Origin: an uncultured Opitutaceae bacterium
Lineage (GTDB): Bacteria; Verrucomicrobiota; Verrucomicrobiia; Opitutales; Opitutaceae
Direction of reading: 5' to 3'
Assembly (NCBI GenBank): GCA_937902925.1
Contig: CALFNN010000069.1
Coordinates: forward strand, 1 to 64,000
DNA length: 64,000 nucleotides
How positions within the stretch are numbered: the first letter of the stretch is position 1; each line of letters begins with the position of its first letter. The notes beneath the pieces are model-generated. The model made no database searches. It was not told the DNA's origin and saw only the letters and a list, made by a program, of their open reading frames with translations. A program made the translations under genes and the position numbers. Below, piece by piece: positions 18,301 to 26,404 of this stretch.

Positions 18301-19146
18301 GAAACCGTAGCGCAGCGCCCATTCGGCGCCGGTGGCCGCATCGGCGAGATTGCGGGCAGGCAGCGCCGGCAGATCCGTGGGCGAATCGCCCTGCGCGAGC
18401 GTGGCGATGTTCTGGTCGGCGAGCATCCGGTCGTAGATGCGGATCTCGTCCACGTCGCCGCCGCGGACGAAGTTGTAGTCGCTCTGGACCTGATAGGGGC
18501 TGATGATGCGCGAGTGCGGGCCGAACTGGTCGAGGCCGGTGTTGAGGACGGAGATGGTTTTGTTTTCGGCGGCGAGCTTGCCGTTCACATAAAAACGGAT
18601 GCCGCGGGTTTCATCCCACGAGATGGCGAGGTGCGTCCAGGTCTTGGGATCGGGGAAGGGATTGACCGGAATGGAAATCCGGACGCGGGAGAGATTGGCG
18701 TCGGTGACGAAGGCGTCGAAGCCGTGGCCGTTGTAGTCGATGCGCAGCCAGACCATGTCCCAGCTCGAGTGGTCGGCATAGCCGACGCGGAAGACCGGAA
18801 ACTGCGTCGGGCCGACCGGGTAGCGCGACCGCCAGAAAAACGAGAGCGTGCCGCGTTGCGCGTAGATGTTGCCGGGGGCGATGTAGGCGAGGCGCTGGCG
18901 ATCGCCGCACTCGAGCGCGGGACCCTTTGCGCCGTCCTTGATCGTGTTCACCTCGGCGACGAACGTCGGCTCGGCGGTGCCGGGCGCCGCGACGTCGGCC
19001 GTGGTGCCCTTGTCCGCGGAGAGATAGAACAGCAAACCGGGCGCGGTCGCCGGAGTCTGGGCAGTCGCGCCGACGCTCGCGGCGAAGGCAAGCACGCCGG
19101 CGAGGACACGGGAGCGCAGGGCGGGGGAAATCGAGGACGAGATCAT
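15307..19146 (-). CDS. Large secreted LamG / alpha-toroid / CARDB protein, candidate carbohydrate-active enzyme
   Basis: 1279 residues with a signal peptide (about 1-30). A LamG-like domain occupies about 40-255 (WTHLAISWDETRGIRFYVNGK ends in VDEIRIYDRML). A beta-rich middle follows. A helical region at about 690-1060 has the periodicity of an (alpha/alpha) toroid with conserved-looking aromatic and acidic patches (GGISDDVDLLNTWPG, EDDPWNWSKSYSY, FPWHMFWGPWKWTG). DTNDDDTADG near 1130 looks like a calcium loop. The last ~95 residues form a CARDB-type domain (DHRLDEITPRNNAV). No known lyase or hydrolase family was recognised with certainty. Neighbours make a pectin-related substrate likely. Confidence 0.72.
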   Translation of the reverse strand: MISSSISPALRSRVLAGVLAFAASVGATAQTPATAPGLLFYLSADKGTTADVAAPGTAEPTFVAEVNTIKDGAKGPALECGDRQRLAYIAPGNIYAQRGTLSFFWRSRYPVGPTQFPVFRVGYADHSSWDMVWLRIDYNGHGFDAFVTDANLSRVRISIPVNPFPDPKTWTHLAISWDETRGIRFYVNGKLAAENKTISVLNTGLDQFGPHSRIISPYQVQSDYNFVRGGDVDEIRIYDRMLADQNIATLAQGDSPTDLPALPARNLADAATGAEWALRYGFNRSSDLPPALPAGSTVSVRKVEITDVYDLKRWWWKATDGIRETTWPGVYNRSRLPGRHDYFTLPDWDCYVDSGKSVTFALPDEPANHIEISGAAWGKMELLPAGTNIENASDARADSVLFERPKGQEKTVNTFAQPITGREIRFTNVEQEQPIGELSAYNVTAGREPAGSMKLAFSLQAQPADAANPTLAPLQKFIAGRFEPDERATLFAVPAGTGAATSVVRGTSLPIVHVLIPDTWDKITDGLDGIAIDLPALKVQPAQGGLIPLNIQVKDPLWPARDMLDFTFSAKPGEAKTLWLDLRDRILPVGKGFWLTIAGAGADFSAASLEGAQVRLVFKPRDAARAEHELDRFTQARDSYAMLVEEHPTSPKYNLWVRFKGDLDDLLRVNPQHVLGRQYAAAATGAPRPAFTQPTPPAGVPLWAFRQTELLRRVQKFVDFYVDHRQSAFGDFGGGISDDVDLLNTWPGVALMGVEPAKLKTSLNRLLDAAYKNGMFTNGLPTIQADELHSYEEGINCLAQNLILDYASPRQLERAMVTARGVESITGINAAGHRHIRTSYYSGTRMAEDDPWNWSKSYSYLVCQVPELLVDYNGSPEAKKYLLELSDGLLAHRHVEGGRGSIPSAIHFSDDKEGEYARGNFPWHMFWGPWKWTGDRRYLEPLFDGGNQSALGLNPNTLDLLGLRAQLTPRRLAPDAPETPTDTQARLRGSRTGTMRGGTNAAHAQWQLTGDKSNLERLYASQIEDCAMMEYINTEGSLWIDRVAAPTTELQRARLGGVALVRNSLYPGHAVSWQFAAPATGESVAILIPDANTTSFKVIAYNLETTPVQATMTGWNIDSGQWEITQGVDTNDDDTADGAVTTRTEKFERAGTLDFTFAPRVATILTFKLKTPGTPYWSRPDVGLDRQDVTRSENTLHVRVHSLGSVAAPATTVALRSADGSILATAAVPALDAPNDLLPKTADVTLAIPAGASLTGATVEIDPDHRLDEITPRNNAVKL

Positions 19147-19190
19147 GGGGTTGAGGAGGGCGGATGAAACGAGGAGAGAGGCGGGGGCGA

Positions 19191-19202
19191 GGATACGTGT
19201 CC
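19191..19202. promoter_or_regulatory. Possible operator, imperfect palindrome GGATACGTGTCC
   Basis: A 12-base near-palindrome with central CG lies 45 bases upstream of the 1279-residue protein gene (start 19146, minus strand). It shares the core ACGTGTC with the perfect palindrome at 32902-32913 upstream of the PL10 genes. Palindromes with a central CG are typical of LacI-family operators. The match is short, so chance is possible. Confidence 0.22.
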
Positions 19203-19254
19203 GCGGGCGGCGAGACGTATTGCACGCGGTTCGGTTGCGCGAGGGTCGAGGAGA

Positions 19255-21567
19255 CTATTCCAAGACAATGACCTCGTGATCGAGGATGGATTTGAGCTCG
19301 AGGCGGCTCCAGCCGCCCGAGGTGGCGGCCGGAATCTTTGCGCCGGACACGAGCGACCGGGCGCGGCCGCCGCGAACGCCGGCGGGCAGCCGGACGCCGA
19401 CGCGCAGCGGGCCGATGGGAATCAATTCGTCGACCGGCGCGCGCCACGTGCCCGCGCTGGTGAGATTGACGACGTGCAGGATCGCGCGGCCGGGCTGGCG
19501 GTAAAGATGGCAGTCGACCAATCCGGCGCCGTCGACTGCGAGCGGCACGTCGTCGTGGGCGGTCCAGCGAATCAGGTTGGCGAGCAGGTTGCCGTGGTCG
19601 GGGAGGTTATCGCGGGCATAGCGGCGATCGAGATCGGCGGCGAGATAGGCGACGCGGCCGGCGCCGGGTTTTTCGTTGAGAACGAGGCCGGCGATATCGG
19701 TCTTCGGCTCGCGCATCCACGCCGCCTCGGGCGGATAGGCGGGAAACGACGGGATGAAAGTGACCAACACCTGCGCGGACGGATCGATCCGGAGCGGCGC
19801 AAGCGTGCCGCCGAACGGGAGGATGTCGGTCTCGTCGAAGCCGCGGAGGACGGGGTGGCGCTCGCCAACGGCAGGGGGCTCGCTGGCAACGTGGGGGCCG
19901 TCGACGCGCGCGCGCAACTCGGGCGTGAGCCGCAGGTAACTTTGGCTGGTTTCACCGGCCCAGCGATTGCGCGTGGATTCATTGCGGGCGCCGTGGTCGG
20001 ACGGAAGGTGCACGCCAAAAAGATCCGCGAGGGCAAAGTCGGGCCGGTTGTCGCCCCATTCGTCGGTCAGGCTGCTCTGGCCGGTGGCGAGGAGCCCGCC
20101 GCCGCCCTCGACGAACCGGCGCACGCTCGCGACCTGGGCATCCGTCATCGCGGCGAGGTTGGGCAGGACCAGCAGGCGGAGCTGGGCCGCATCGCGCTCG
20201 ATGTGGTCGGCATGGACCATGAGGTAGGGGATGCGTGCGCGGACCAGCGCCTCGGTGACGCCGCGCTGCGGGAGATTGACGAGCAGCTCGGCGGCGTCGC
20301 GGCCGAAGAAATCGTTGTTCGTCTGCGACCAGACGACGCCGACGGTGGCGACGGGCTCGCGGTTGTGCAGAAACTCCTCGTTGGCCTCGTGCCACTGGCA
20401 GAGCGCCACGGGAGTATGATACATGCGGCGGTCCTCGTGATAGGCGCTGACATAATGCCACCACGGCTGGATGCCGCCGGCGAAGCCGTCGATCATCCAC
20501 ATCCGCGCCTCGGGTTCGGGCTTGCTGGAGAGGCGGAAGGTGGGACTCGTCGTCTGATACATCGCCATGCTCTCGGGGAGGACCTTGTCCCAGCCGAGCA
20601 GGCCGTGGACGAGCTTGCCGACCTCGCCGTTGCGCTGGAAGCCGCTCTCGTTCGTGCGGCGCTGGTCGTCGAGCATGAGAATCTCGGCGCGGCGCGCGAT
20701 CTCGGCGTAGTCGCGGAAATCCTGCGCCTGCGAGGAGACGGAGCCGCTGTTCATCCCGACCCACAGGCAGTCGGGGCCGCCGGCGGCGCGGGTGACACGG
20801 TTGTTGGTGTCCCAGATTTCAACGCGGCGCGCATAGCCCCACTTGATCCAGGCGCGATAGGCGGCGTCGTTCCAGTCCTTCGCCCGCGGTAGGTCGCGGC
20901 CGCTGGCGGCGTGGAATTTTTCGCGACAGTTGGCGCAATAACAAATACTGCCGCGGGCGAGGCCGCTCCAGCTGTTGTCGGTGAAACCCTCCGGATGATA
21001 GCGCGCGATGATCTCGCGCAGAATCGCCGGGATGTGCTCATCGTAATACGGGCCGTTGACGCAGCTCACGTAGAGATCGCGCGAGCGATAGGGGCGGCCG
21101 GCGCCGTCGACGGCGAACCAATCGGGGTGCGCGTGGTAAAATTCCTCGTGCGCCGTGCTCGAGTCCATGCGCGCGAAGACGGCGAGCCCGTCATCGTGTG
21201 CGGCGTGGGACAGGTCGCCGAAAAGATCGCGGTCGCCGAGATACTCCGCGCGGCGATGCAGCGGGACTTCCGTCGGATAATAGGCGACGATGCCGCCCGC
21301 GTTGGCGATGATCCCCTGGATGCGGGTGCGCTTCCATTGGGTGCGCCACCACGCGATGTCGTAACGGGCGGGATCGATTTCGGTGATATTGGTCTGACCC
21401 CAACGCCGGGCGCGGCGATACCACGGCAGGGGATTGGCGGTGGGCGCGGGTGCCGGGGTGGTGGCGGGGAGGGGAGATTCGGCCGCGAGACCCGTCAACC
21501 GCGCACCGGCGAGCACCGCGGTGGCAGCGGCGGTCTTCTTCAGAAAACTCCGGCGGGTTTCAGGCAT
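19255..21567 (-). CDS. GHL6-type glycoside hydrolase with Tat signal
   Basis: 770 residues. The N-terminus MPETRRSFLKKTAAATAVLAG is a classic twin-arginine signal. An N-terminal TIM-barrel-like half (about 50-420) matches the 'hypothetical glycosyl hydrolase 6' group: GIIANAGGIVAYYPTEV, DDGLAVFARMDSS, HPDWFAVDGAGRP, and the segment FTDNSWSG followed by CYCANC. The second part (about 430-560) resembles the beta-galactosidase trimerisation domain (LLVLPNLAAMTDAQVASV, RRFVEGGGGLLATG). The substrate is unknown. It is exported folded, so it may bind a metal through the Cys cluster. It lies 18 bases after the VOC gene and 108 bases upstream of the large LamG gene, same strand. Confidence 0.78.
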   Translation of the reverse strand: MPETRRSFLKKTAAATAVLAGARLTGLAAESPLPATTPAPAPTANPLPWYRRARRWGQTNITEIDPARYDIAWWRTQWKRTRIQGIIANAGGIVAYYPTEVPLHRRAEYLGDRDLFGDLSHAAHDDGLAVFARMDSSTAHEEFYHAHPDWFAVDGAGRPYRSRDLYVSCVNGPYYDEHIPAILREIIARYHPEGFTDNSWSGLARGSICYCANCREKFHAASGRDLPRAKDWNDAAYRAWIKWGYARRVEIWDTNNRVTRAAGGPDCLWVGMNSGSVSSQAQDFRDYAEIARRAEILMLDDQRRTNESGFQRNGEVGKLVHGLLGWDKVLPESMAMYQTTSPTFRLSSKPEPEARMWMIDGFAGGIQPWWHYVSAYHEDRRMYHTPVALCQWHEANEEFLHNREPVATVGVVWSQTNNDFFGRDAAELLVNLPQRGVTEALVRARIPYLMVHADHIERDAAQLRLLVLPNLAAMTDAQVASVRRFVEGGGGLLATGQSSLTDEWGDNRPDFALADLFGVHLPSDHGARNESTRNRWAGETSQSYLRLTPELRARVDGPHVASEPPAVGERHPVLRGFDETDILPFGGTLAPLRIDPSAQVLVTFIPSFPAYPPEAAWMREPKTDIAGLVLNEKPGAGRVAYLAADLDRRYARDNLPDHGNLLANLIRWTAHDDVPLAVDGAGLVDCHLYRQPGRAILHVVNLTSAGTWRAPVDELIPIGPLRVGVRLPAGVRGGRARSLVSGAKIPAATSGGWSRLELKSILDHEVIVLE

Positions 21568-21585
21568 GACCGGCGGAGCGACTCG

Positions 21586-21975
21586 TCAGGGCATCGGAAA
21601 TGGCACGGTGCGCTGGCAGAGCTGGAGCGGGACGCCCCACGGGTCCCGCATCATGATGAGCATCGAGCCGTCGGGCTGCGGCTCCTCGAGAAACAACGTG
21701 GCACCCGCCGCCTCGAGCCGGCGGCGCTCGGCCGCGGCGTCCTTGGTTGCAACCGCCATGTGGAAACTCAACGGATGGGCGGTGAAATAATCGGGAATGG
21801 CCGCCTTCGGGTTCGAGTAGAGCTCGACGATGATGCGGCCGGTTTCGTCAGCGAGGAAATGGGTGTAAGGGACATCGTCGCGGCTGCGGGCGATCTTGAA
21901 GCCGAGATGCTCGACATACCAGTGCGCCTGCGTGCGCGCGGCGGGGACGTTGATCGCGAAGTGTTCGAATTTCAT
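21586..21975 (-). CDS. VOC (glyoxalase/bleomycin resistance) family protein
   Basis: 129 residues, a single vicinal-oxygen-chelate unit made of two beta-alpha-beta-beta-beta modules. Module one runs MKFEHFAINV to IIVELYSN, and module two HPLSFHMAVATKD to DPWGVPLQLCQR. Likely metal ligands are His5, Glu51, His72 and the acidic or polar residue in the last strand. Such proteins act as isomerases, dioxygenases or binding proteins, so no single reaction can be assigned. It sits directly upstream of the GHL6-type hydrolase gene with 18 bases between, which suggests one transcript. Confidence 0.88.
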   Translation of the reverse strand: MKFEHFAINVPAARTQAHWYVEHLGFKIARSRDDVPYTHFLADETGRIIVELYSNPKAAIPDYFTAHPLSFHMAVATKDAAAERRRLEAAGATLFLEEPQPDGSMLIMMRDPWGVPLQLCQRTVPFPMP

Positions 21976-22182
21976 GGAGCTCGTGACGGAGTGTGATGAG
22001 GGCCGGCGAAAATACCGCGACCGCGCGGCGACGGAAGTCGCACCATGCATGGATCGTGCGGCGGGCGCAATACCGCAGCGTGGACCCGGATGAAATCTCG
22101 CTGTCAACAACGGGAAATCACCGCCGCGGTCGCGTGGTTCGGGGCGAAACGATTCCCGGCCGGCTGCGTCCTCCCGGTTGCC

Positions 22183-24198
22183 ATGAATCCCTTCGCGAAC
22201 CCCCTCCGCCGGTTGCCGGTCTGGTCCCTGTGCGCGCTGCTGCCGTTGCTGACGCCGCGGCTCTCCGCAGCAGATGACGTGCAGCTCATCATGAACGGGG
22301 CACCGGCGCAGCCCGGCGACTACAAGCCGGCCGACATCCAGGCGCTCGTGCTCGAAAACGGTTTGCTCACGATCACGTTTGGGAAGGACGCGAATGGCGA
22401 TTTCAGCGCGACCTCGGTGGTCAAGAACGGACAGGAGCTCGCGCACAACCTCCACGGCGTCGAGCCGCGGGACGTCGATGCGCACCGGACGTTTTACCTC
22501 GATTCCAACGCGGGCCGGGGACACCTCGTGGCTGACACCGTGCGCGTGGTCAAAAACACGCCGGCGCTGGCGCACTTCGCGGTCATCGACAACCGCGCGC
22601 TCCATTTGGAACACCATTTCGTGATGTTGCGGGGAGAAAGCGGCGTGCATCCCTACGTCATCGTGAAGAGTGTGCCGGGGGCGAATTCGGGCGAGACGCG
22701 CACGATGTATCGATTCGACATGGATATCCTCGACTGGGCGTGGAGTGGCGAGCGCACGGGCCGGCAGCCGAAATACGCGTTCCTCCAGTCGATTTCCGAG
22801 GTGGGCAACATGGGCGACGAAACCTGGCGGCTGCCCGACGGCGCGGTTTACCAGAAATACGACTATTGCCCGTATTACGCGGAGACCCCGATGTGGGGCC
22901 ATTACGGTCACGGCTTCGGCGTGTTTTTCATGCCGGTCAGCAACGAGTCGTATGCCGGCGGACCACTGCGGCAGGAACTGGCCGTCCATCAGGATGCGCT
23001 GATCCTGAATTATATCGGCGGCGGTCATTTTGGCGGGGGCGGCTCGGCGACGGGGCGCAACGGCGAGAAAATCGACGGGCCGTGGTATCTCTATTTCAAC
23101 ACCGGTGCGACGCCCGAGGCCATCATCGCCGACGCGAAAAAAGCCGCGGCCGCCGAAAAGACGAAATGGCCCTACGCATGGGTGGATGAGCCACTCTATC
23201 CGGTGAAGCGCACGACCGTGACCGGACAGCTCAAGCTCACGCACAACCGGTCGACGGCGTTTGCCTATGTGATCCTCGGGCAGCCGAACAATCCGGCCCG
23301 CGGTGGCGGCGGCGGTTTTGCCCGCGGTGGAGCGGGGCGGCGTGGCGGCGGTGCATCGGCGCCGGGTGCGCCGGCCGCGGGGCCGGCTGCGCGCGGCGAG
23401 CGGCCCGCGCCCCCGGCGGAGGGCGATGCGGGGAGCAGTCCGTTCAGCCGGGGCGGCCCGACCGGGCCGGCAGGCGTGCCGGATCGAGCCAGCGTGCTCT
23501 ACACGCAGTCGGGCGATTATATTTTTTATGTGAAGGCCGATGCCGACGGTAAGTTCGCGTTGCCGGCCGTGCGTCCCGGCACCTACACGCTCTACGCATG
23601 GCAGACGCAAGGACCGGTCACGCAGTCGTTCGCGCGCGACGGCGTGGAAGTGAAGGGCGACAAGCTCGATCTCGGCGTCGTCGAATGGGACGCACCCTAC
23701 CATCCGAACCTGATCTTCCAGCTCGGCAAGGCGGACCGGATGGCGGGCGAGTTCAAGTTTGGCAGCGCGCCGCGCACCAACCAGTGGGTGGACCAGATTC
23801 CGCGCGACCTGACTTTCACCATCGGCAAGAGCAAGGAATCGGAGGACTGGTATTATGCCCAAAACGGACCGACGGGCTCGGAGCCGAGCGTCTGGAATAT
23901 CGATTTCAAGGTGGCGAAAGTCCCGGCCGGCAGCGCCTACCTTACGATTCCAGTCGCGGGTGGGCCGGGTGACGTGACGGTTCTCGTCAATGGCACGGAT
24001 GTCGGCCACGTGGTGCACGGTGACGATGCAAGCGTGCGGCGCGCGGCCAATCGCAGCGGGGTCTATGCGCGATTCGAATTCACCTTTCCTGCGACGACAC
24101 TCAAGCCGGGCGCGAACACCCTCAGTTTGCGGACGAATCGCGCCTCAGGCAAAAACAACGGGATCATGTATGATACCGTGGTGCTGGAGACGGATTGA
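22183..24198 (+). CDS. Rhamnogalacturonan endolyase (PL4 family)
   Basis: 671 residues with a signal peptide (cleavage near LSA-ADD). Domain order fits PL4: a large beta-sandwich catalytic domain (about 28-370), a fibronectin-III-like domain (about 375-510), and a C-terminal carbohydrate-binding-like sandwich (about 515-671, with FTIGKSKESEDWYYAQNG and FEFTFPATTLKPGANTLSLR). PL4 enzymes cleave the rhamnogalacturonan I backbone of pectin by beta-elimination. The Fn3-like domain contains an extra low-complexity insertion of about 58 residues rich in Gly, Arg, Ala and Pro (after VILGQPNNPA). The start at 22183 gives a clean signal peptide; the open frame above it does not look coding. Confidence 0.9.
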   Translation: MNPFANPLRRLPVWSLCALLPLLTPRLSAADDVQLIMNGAPAQPGDYKPADIQALVLENGLLTITFGKDANGDFSATSVVKNGQELAHNLHGVEPRDVDAHRTFYLDSNAGRGHLVADTVRVVKNTPALAHFAVIDNRALHLEHHFVMLRGESGVHPYVIVKSVPGANSGETRTMYRFDMDILDWAWSGERTGRQPKYAFLQSISEVGNMGDETWRLPDGAVYQKYDYCPYYAETPMWGHYGHGFGVFFMPVSNESYAGGPLRQELAVHQDALILNYIGGGHFGGGGSATGRNGEKIDGPWYLYFNTGATPEAIIADAKKAAAAEKTKWPYAWVDEPLYPVKRTTVTGQLKLTHNRSTAFAYVILGQPNNPARGGGGGFARGGAGRRGGGASAPGAPAAGPAARGERPAPPAEGDAGSSPFSRGGPTGPAGVPDRASVLYTQSGDYIFYVKADADGKFALPAVRPGTYTLYAWQTQGPVTQSFARDGVEVKGDKLDLGVVEWDAPYHPNLIFQLGKADRMAGEFKFGSAPRTNQWVDQIPRDLTFTIGKSKESEDWYYAQNGPTGSEPSVWNIDFKVAKVPAGSAYLTIPVAGGPGDVTVLVNGTDVGHVVHGDDASVRRAANRSGVYARFEFTFPATTLKPGANTLSLRTNRASGKNNGIMYDTVVLETD

Positions 24199-24364
24199 GA
24201 TCCTGGTGAACGCGGGCGCACGGTCCCGCTAATTGCATTGGGGAATTGCCTGAAATCTTGCGTTTTGCGGCGGCGAAAAACGTGGTCGAAATCTATCTGT
24301 TTAATTTCCAGTGATTTGAAACAGTGCGGACGGATGGCATGAGCGGTGCAGGAATGGACCCGCC

Positions 24365-24766
24365 ATGAAATCACACTCCCAAAAAACAATGGTTCTCAGT
24401 TTTATCGTCGCGGCCGCCTTGGCGATGCCCGCGATCGCCCAGACCGATCAGCCGAAGTCCGAAACGCCTTCCGGTTCGTCCAGTTCGTCGGCCGTCGAAA
24501 CGCCGTCCACGCCGTCGTCTCCCTCGACCCCGAGCGCTTCGATGGATACCGACCAGAACAAGGTTTCCGGCAAGGTTACGGCCAAGTCGGATGACAGCCT
24601 GACAGTCGACGGCCAGACCATCGTGGTCACGCGCAGTTCCACGCTCACGAAGGCCGGTTCGCCCGTCAAAATCGGCGACCTCAATGTCGGCGACAAGGTG
24701 ACGGTGTCGACCATCAAGGGAGCCGACGGAAAGCTCCTGGCGGTGACCGTCGAGGTCGGCGGTTAA
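24365..24766 (+). CDS. Small secreted protein with Ser/Thr/Pro linker and DUF5666-like fold
   Basis: 133 residues. A signal peptide (MKSHSQKTMVLSFIVAAALA, cleavage near AIA-QTD) is followed by a Ser/Thr/Pro-rich linker (about 30-60) and a small all-beta domain. The domain has the pattern KVSGKVTAKSDDSLTVDGQTIVV and GDLNVGDKVTVSTIKGADGKL, as in DUF5666-type OB-like domains found in periplasmic or lipoprotein-like bacterial proteins. The function is unknown. A strong terminator follows at 24822, so it is probably a single-gene unit. The Ser/Thr/Pro linker would be a natural O-glycosylation target (inference). Confidence 0.75.
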   Translation: MKSHSQKTMVLSFIVAAALAMPAIAQTDQPKSETPSGSSSSSAVETPSTPSSPSTPSASMDTDQNKVSGKVTAKSDDSLTVDGQTIVVTRSSTLTKAGSPVKIGDLNVGDKVTVSTIKGADGKLLAVTVEVGG

Positions 24767-24821
24767 GGAAACGTCAGCCAGCGCGCCGCCGCCAGTGCTC
24801 GGTCGCGCCGCTCATTAGCAG

Positions 24822-24864
24822 TCCCGCCGCCGGAAATTTCCGGCGGCGGGATTCTTTTTTTATT
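24822..24864 (+). terminator. Rho-independent terminator after the small secreted protein
   Basis: A perfect 15-bp inverted repeat without a free loop, TCCCGCCGCCGGAAA (24822-24836) and its complement (24837-24851), is followed by TTCTTTTTTTATTT. It lies 56 bases after the stop at 24766 and ends 106 bases before the CE15 gene. Confidence 0.92.
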
Positions 24865-24969
24865 TCATGCGTCTTGCGCAGAGGGGTCGGTGCGCCGGGC
24901 GCATCGGCGTCGTTTGAAAATTGCGATCATGCCGATCGACCCCTAGTTCAATCCGCACCACCTCACCCC

Positions 24970-26391
24970 ATGAATACTCCCGCTGTCGCCGTTTTGCGCC
25001 GTTCCCCCATTGCCCTCGGTTTGCTGGCGCTCGCCGGTGCGCTGCCCGTGTCCGCCCAGACCACGCCGGCTTCACCGGACACCGCCCCGCCGGCGGCCAA
25101 ATCCGCCCGCCCGCCCGCGATCAAGGATGCCGACGGCCGGTCGCTTCGCCGGGCGCCGACGGGGCACCTCACGAACTACTACGAGGACAAGATCCCGCCC
25201 TACACGCTGCCCGATCCCCTGGTGCTGGCGGACGGCAAACCGGTTCGCGATGCCGGGACCTGGTTCAAGGAACGCCGGCCGGAAATCGTGAAGCTCTACG
25301 AAAACGAAATCTACGGTCGCGTGCCGGCCAACGCGCCCAAGGTGACATGGGAGGTGGGGGCAAGCGACCCGACCGCACTCGACGGCGCGGCGGTGCAGAA
25401 GGAAGTGACGTTTCATTTCGGCGACAAGCCCGATGGCCCGGCGGCGCACCTCAACGTTTACCTGCCGGCGAAGGCGACGGGCCCGGTGCCGTTGGTCCTC
25501 AGCATCAGCTTCGGATTCGGCATGGGGCGCGGTGGAGTCGTCCCACCCGGGCGGGCGGCTGTGGCGGCCCAACCCGCGGCGAACGCGACGGCGGCGACGC
25601 CCGCCGCTCCCGCTGCGCGCGGAGGCGGGGCGCCGCGCGGCGGCGAGCCCATCGCGGACATCGTTGCGCGCGGCTACGGCTACGCGGTGGTGCGCTACAC
25701 CGAAATCCAACCCGACACGGCTGCCGGCCTGACGTCCGGTGTCATTGGGTTGACCCTTGGACCCGGCCAGACCAAGCCGGCGCCGGACGAATGGGGCACG
25801 ATCAGCGCGTGGGCGTGGGGCTTGAGCCGGATCGAGGATTATCTGGAAACCGACCGGGGGGTCGACGCGAAGCGCGTCGCCATCGTCGGCCATTCGCGCC
25901 TCGGCAAGACAGTCCTCTGGGCGGGCGCGCACGATCCGCGGTTCGCCATGATCTTTTCGAGCCAGGGCGGCGAGATGGGCTCGGCGCTCGCGCGGCGCGA
26001 CTACGGTGAGACCGTCGACGACATGGCGGCGAATTTCGGTTATCAGTTCGCCGGCAACTTTCAAAAATATCCCGGCCACTGGAACGACATGCCGGTGGAT
26101 GCGCATTTTCTGATTTCGCTTTGCGCGCCGCGCCCGGTTCTCATCACCGGTGGCAGCGGCGACCAGTGGTCGGATCCGCACGGCGAGTTCCTCGGCGCCG
26201 TCGCCGCCGGGCCCGTCTATCGTCTGCTCGGGCAGCCGGATCTGGGCACGATGGAGATGCCGCCGCTCGATACGCCGGTGATGACCGGGAAGCTCGCCTA
26301 CATGGAGCACAACGGGCCGCACGCCATCACGCCGCTCGACTGGAAAGTCTTCCTGGACTACGCCGACAAGTATCTGAAGCCGGCGCGGTGA
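24970..26391 (+). CDS. Glucuronoyl esterase (CE15 family)
   Basis: 473 residues with a signal peptide (cleavage near VSA-QTT). It is an alpha/beta hydrolase of family CE15, which cleaves ester bonds between lignin and 4-O-methyl-glucuronic acid of xylan. Visible features are the nucleophile motif GHSRLGK with Ser309, the loop SQGGEMGSALARRDYGE at 331-347, the conserved GHWNDMPVDAHFL segment at 369-381, and His451 in MEHNGPHAITP as the likely catalytic His. Opitutus terrae is known to carry several CE15 enzymes. An Ala/Pro/Gly/Arg-rich insertion (about 187-226) replaces the usual loop between strands. Start 24970 is preceded by a terminator. Confidence 0.9.
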   Translation: MNTPAVAVLRRSPIALGLLALAGALPVSAQTTPASPDTAPPAAKSARPPAIKDADGRSLRRAPTGHLTNYYEDKIPPYTLPDPLVLADGKPVRDAGTWFKERRPEIVKLYENEIYGRVPANAPKVTWEVGASDPTALDGAAVQKEVTFHFGDKPDGPAAHLNVYLPAKATGPVPLVLSISFGFGMGRGGVVPPGRAAVAAQPAANATAATPAAPAARGGGAPRGGEPIADIVARGYGYAVVRYTEIQPDTAAGLTSGVIGLTLGPGQTKPAPDEWGTISAWAWGLSRIEDYLETDRGVDAKRVAIVGHSRLGKTVLWAGAHDPRFAMIFSSQGGEMGSALARRDYGETVDDMAANFGYQFAGNFQKYPGHWNDMPVDAHFLISLCAPRPVLITGGSGDQWSDPHGEFLGAVAAGPVYRLLGQPDLGTMEMPPLDTPVMTGKLAYMEHNGPHAITPLDWKVFLDYADKYLKPAR

Positions 26392-26404
26392 ACCCGGCCG
26401 GCGT

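Noticed and set aside
16426-19167. 913-residue plus-strand frame over the large LamG protein
   Set aside because: It is a repetitive Gly/Val/Arg/Glu-rich shadow; the minus-strand gene has a signal peptide and recognisable domains.
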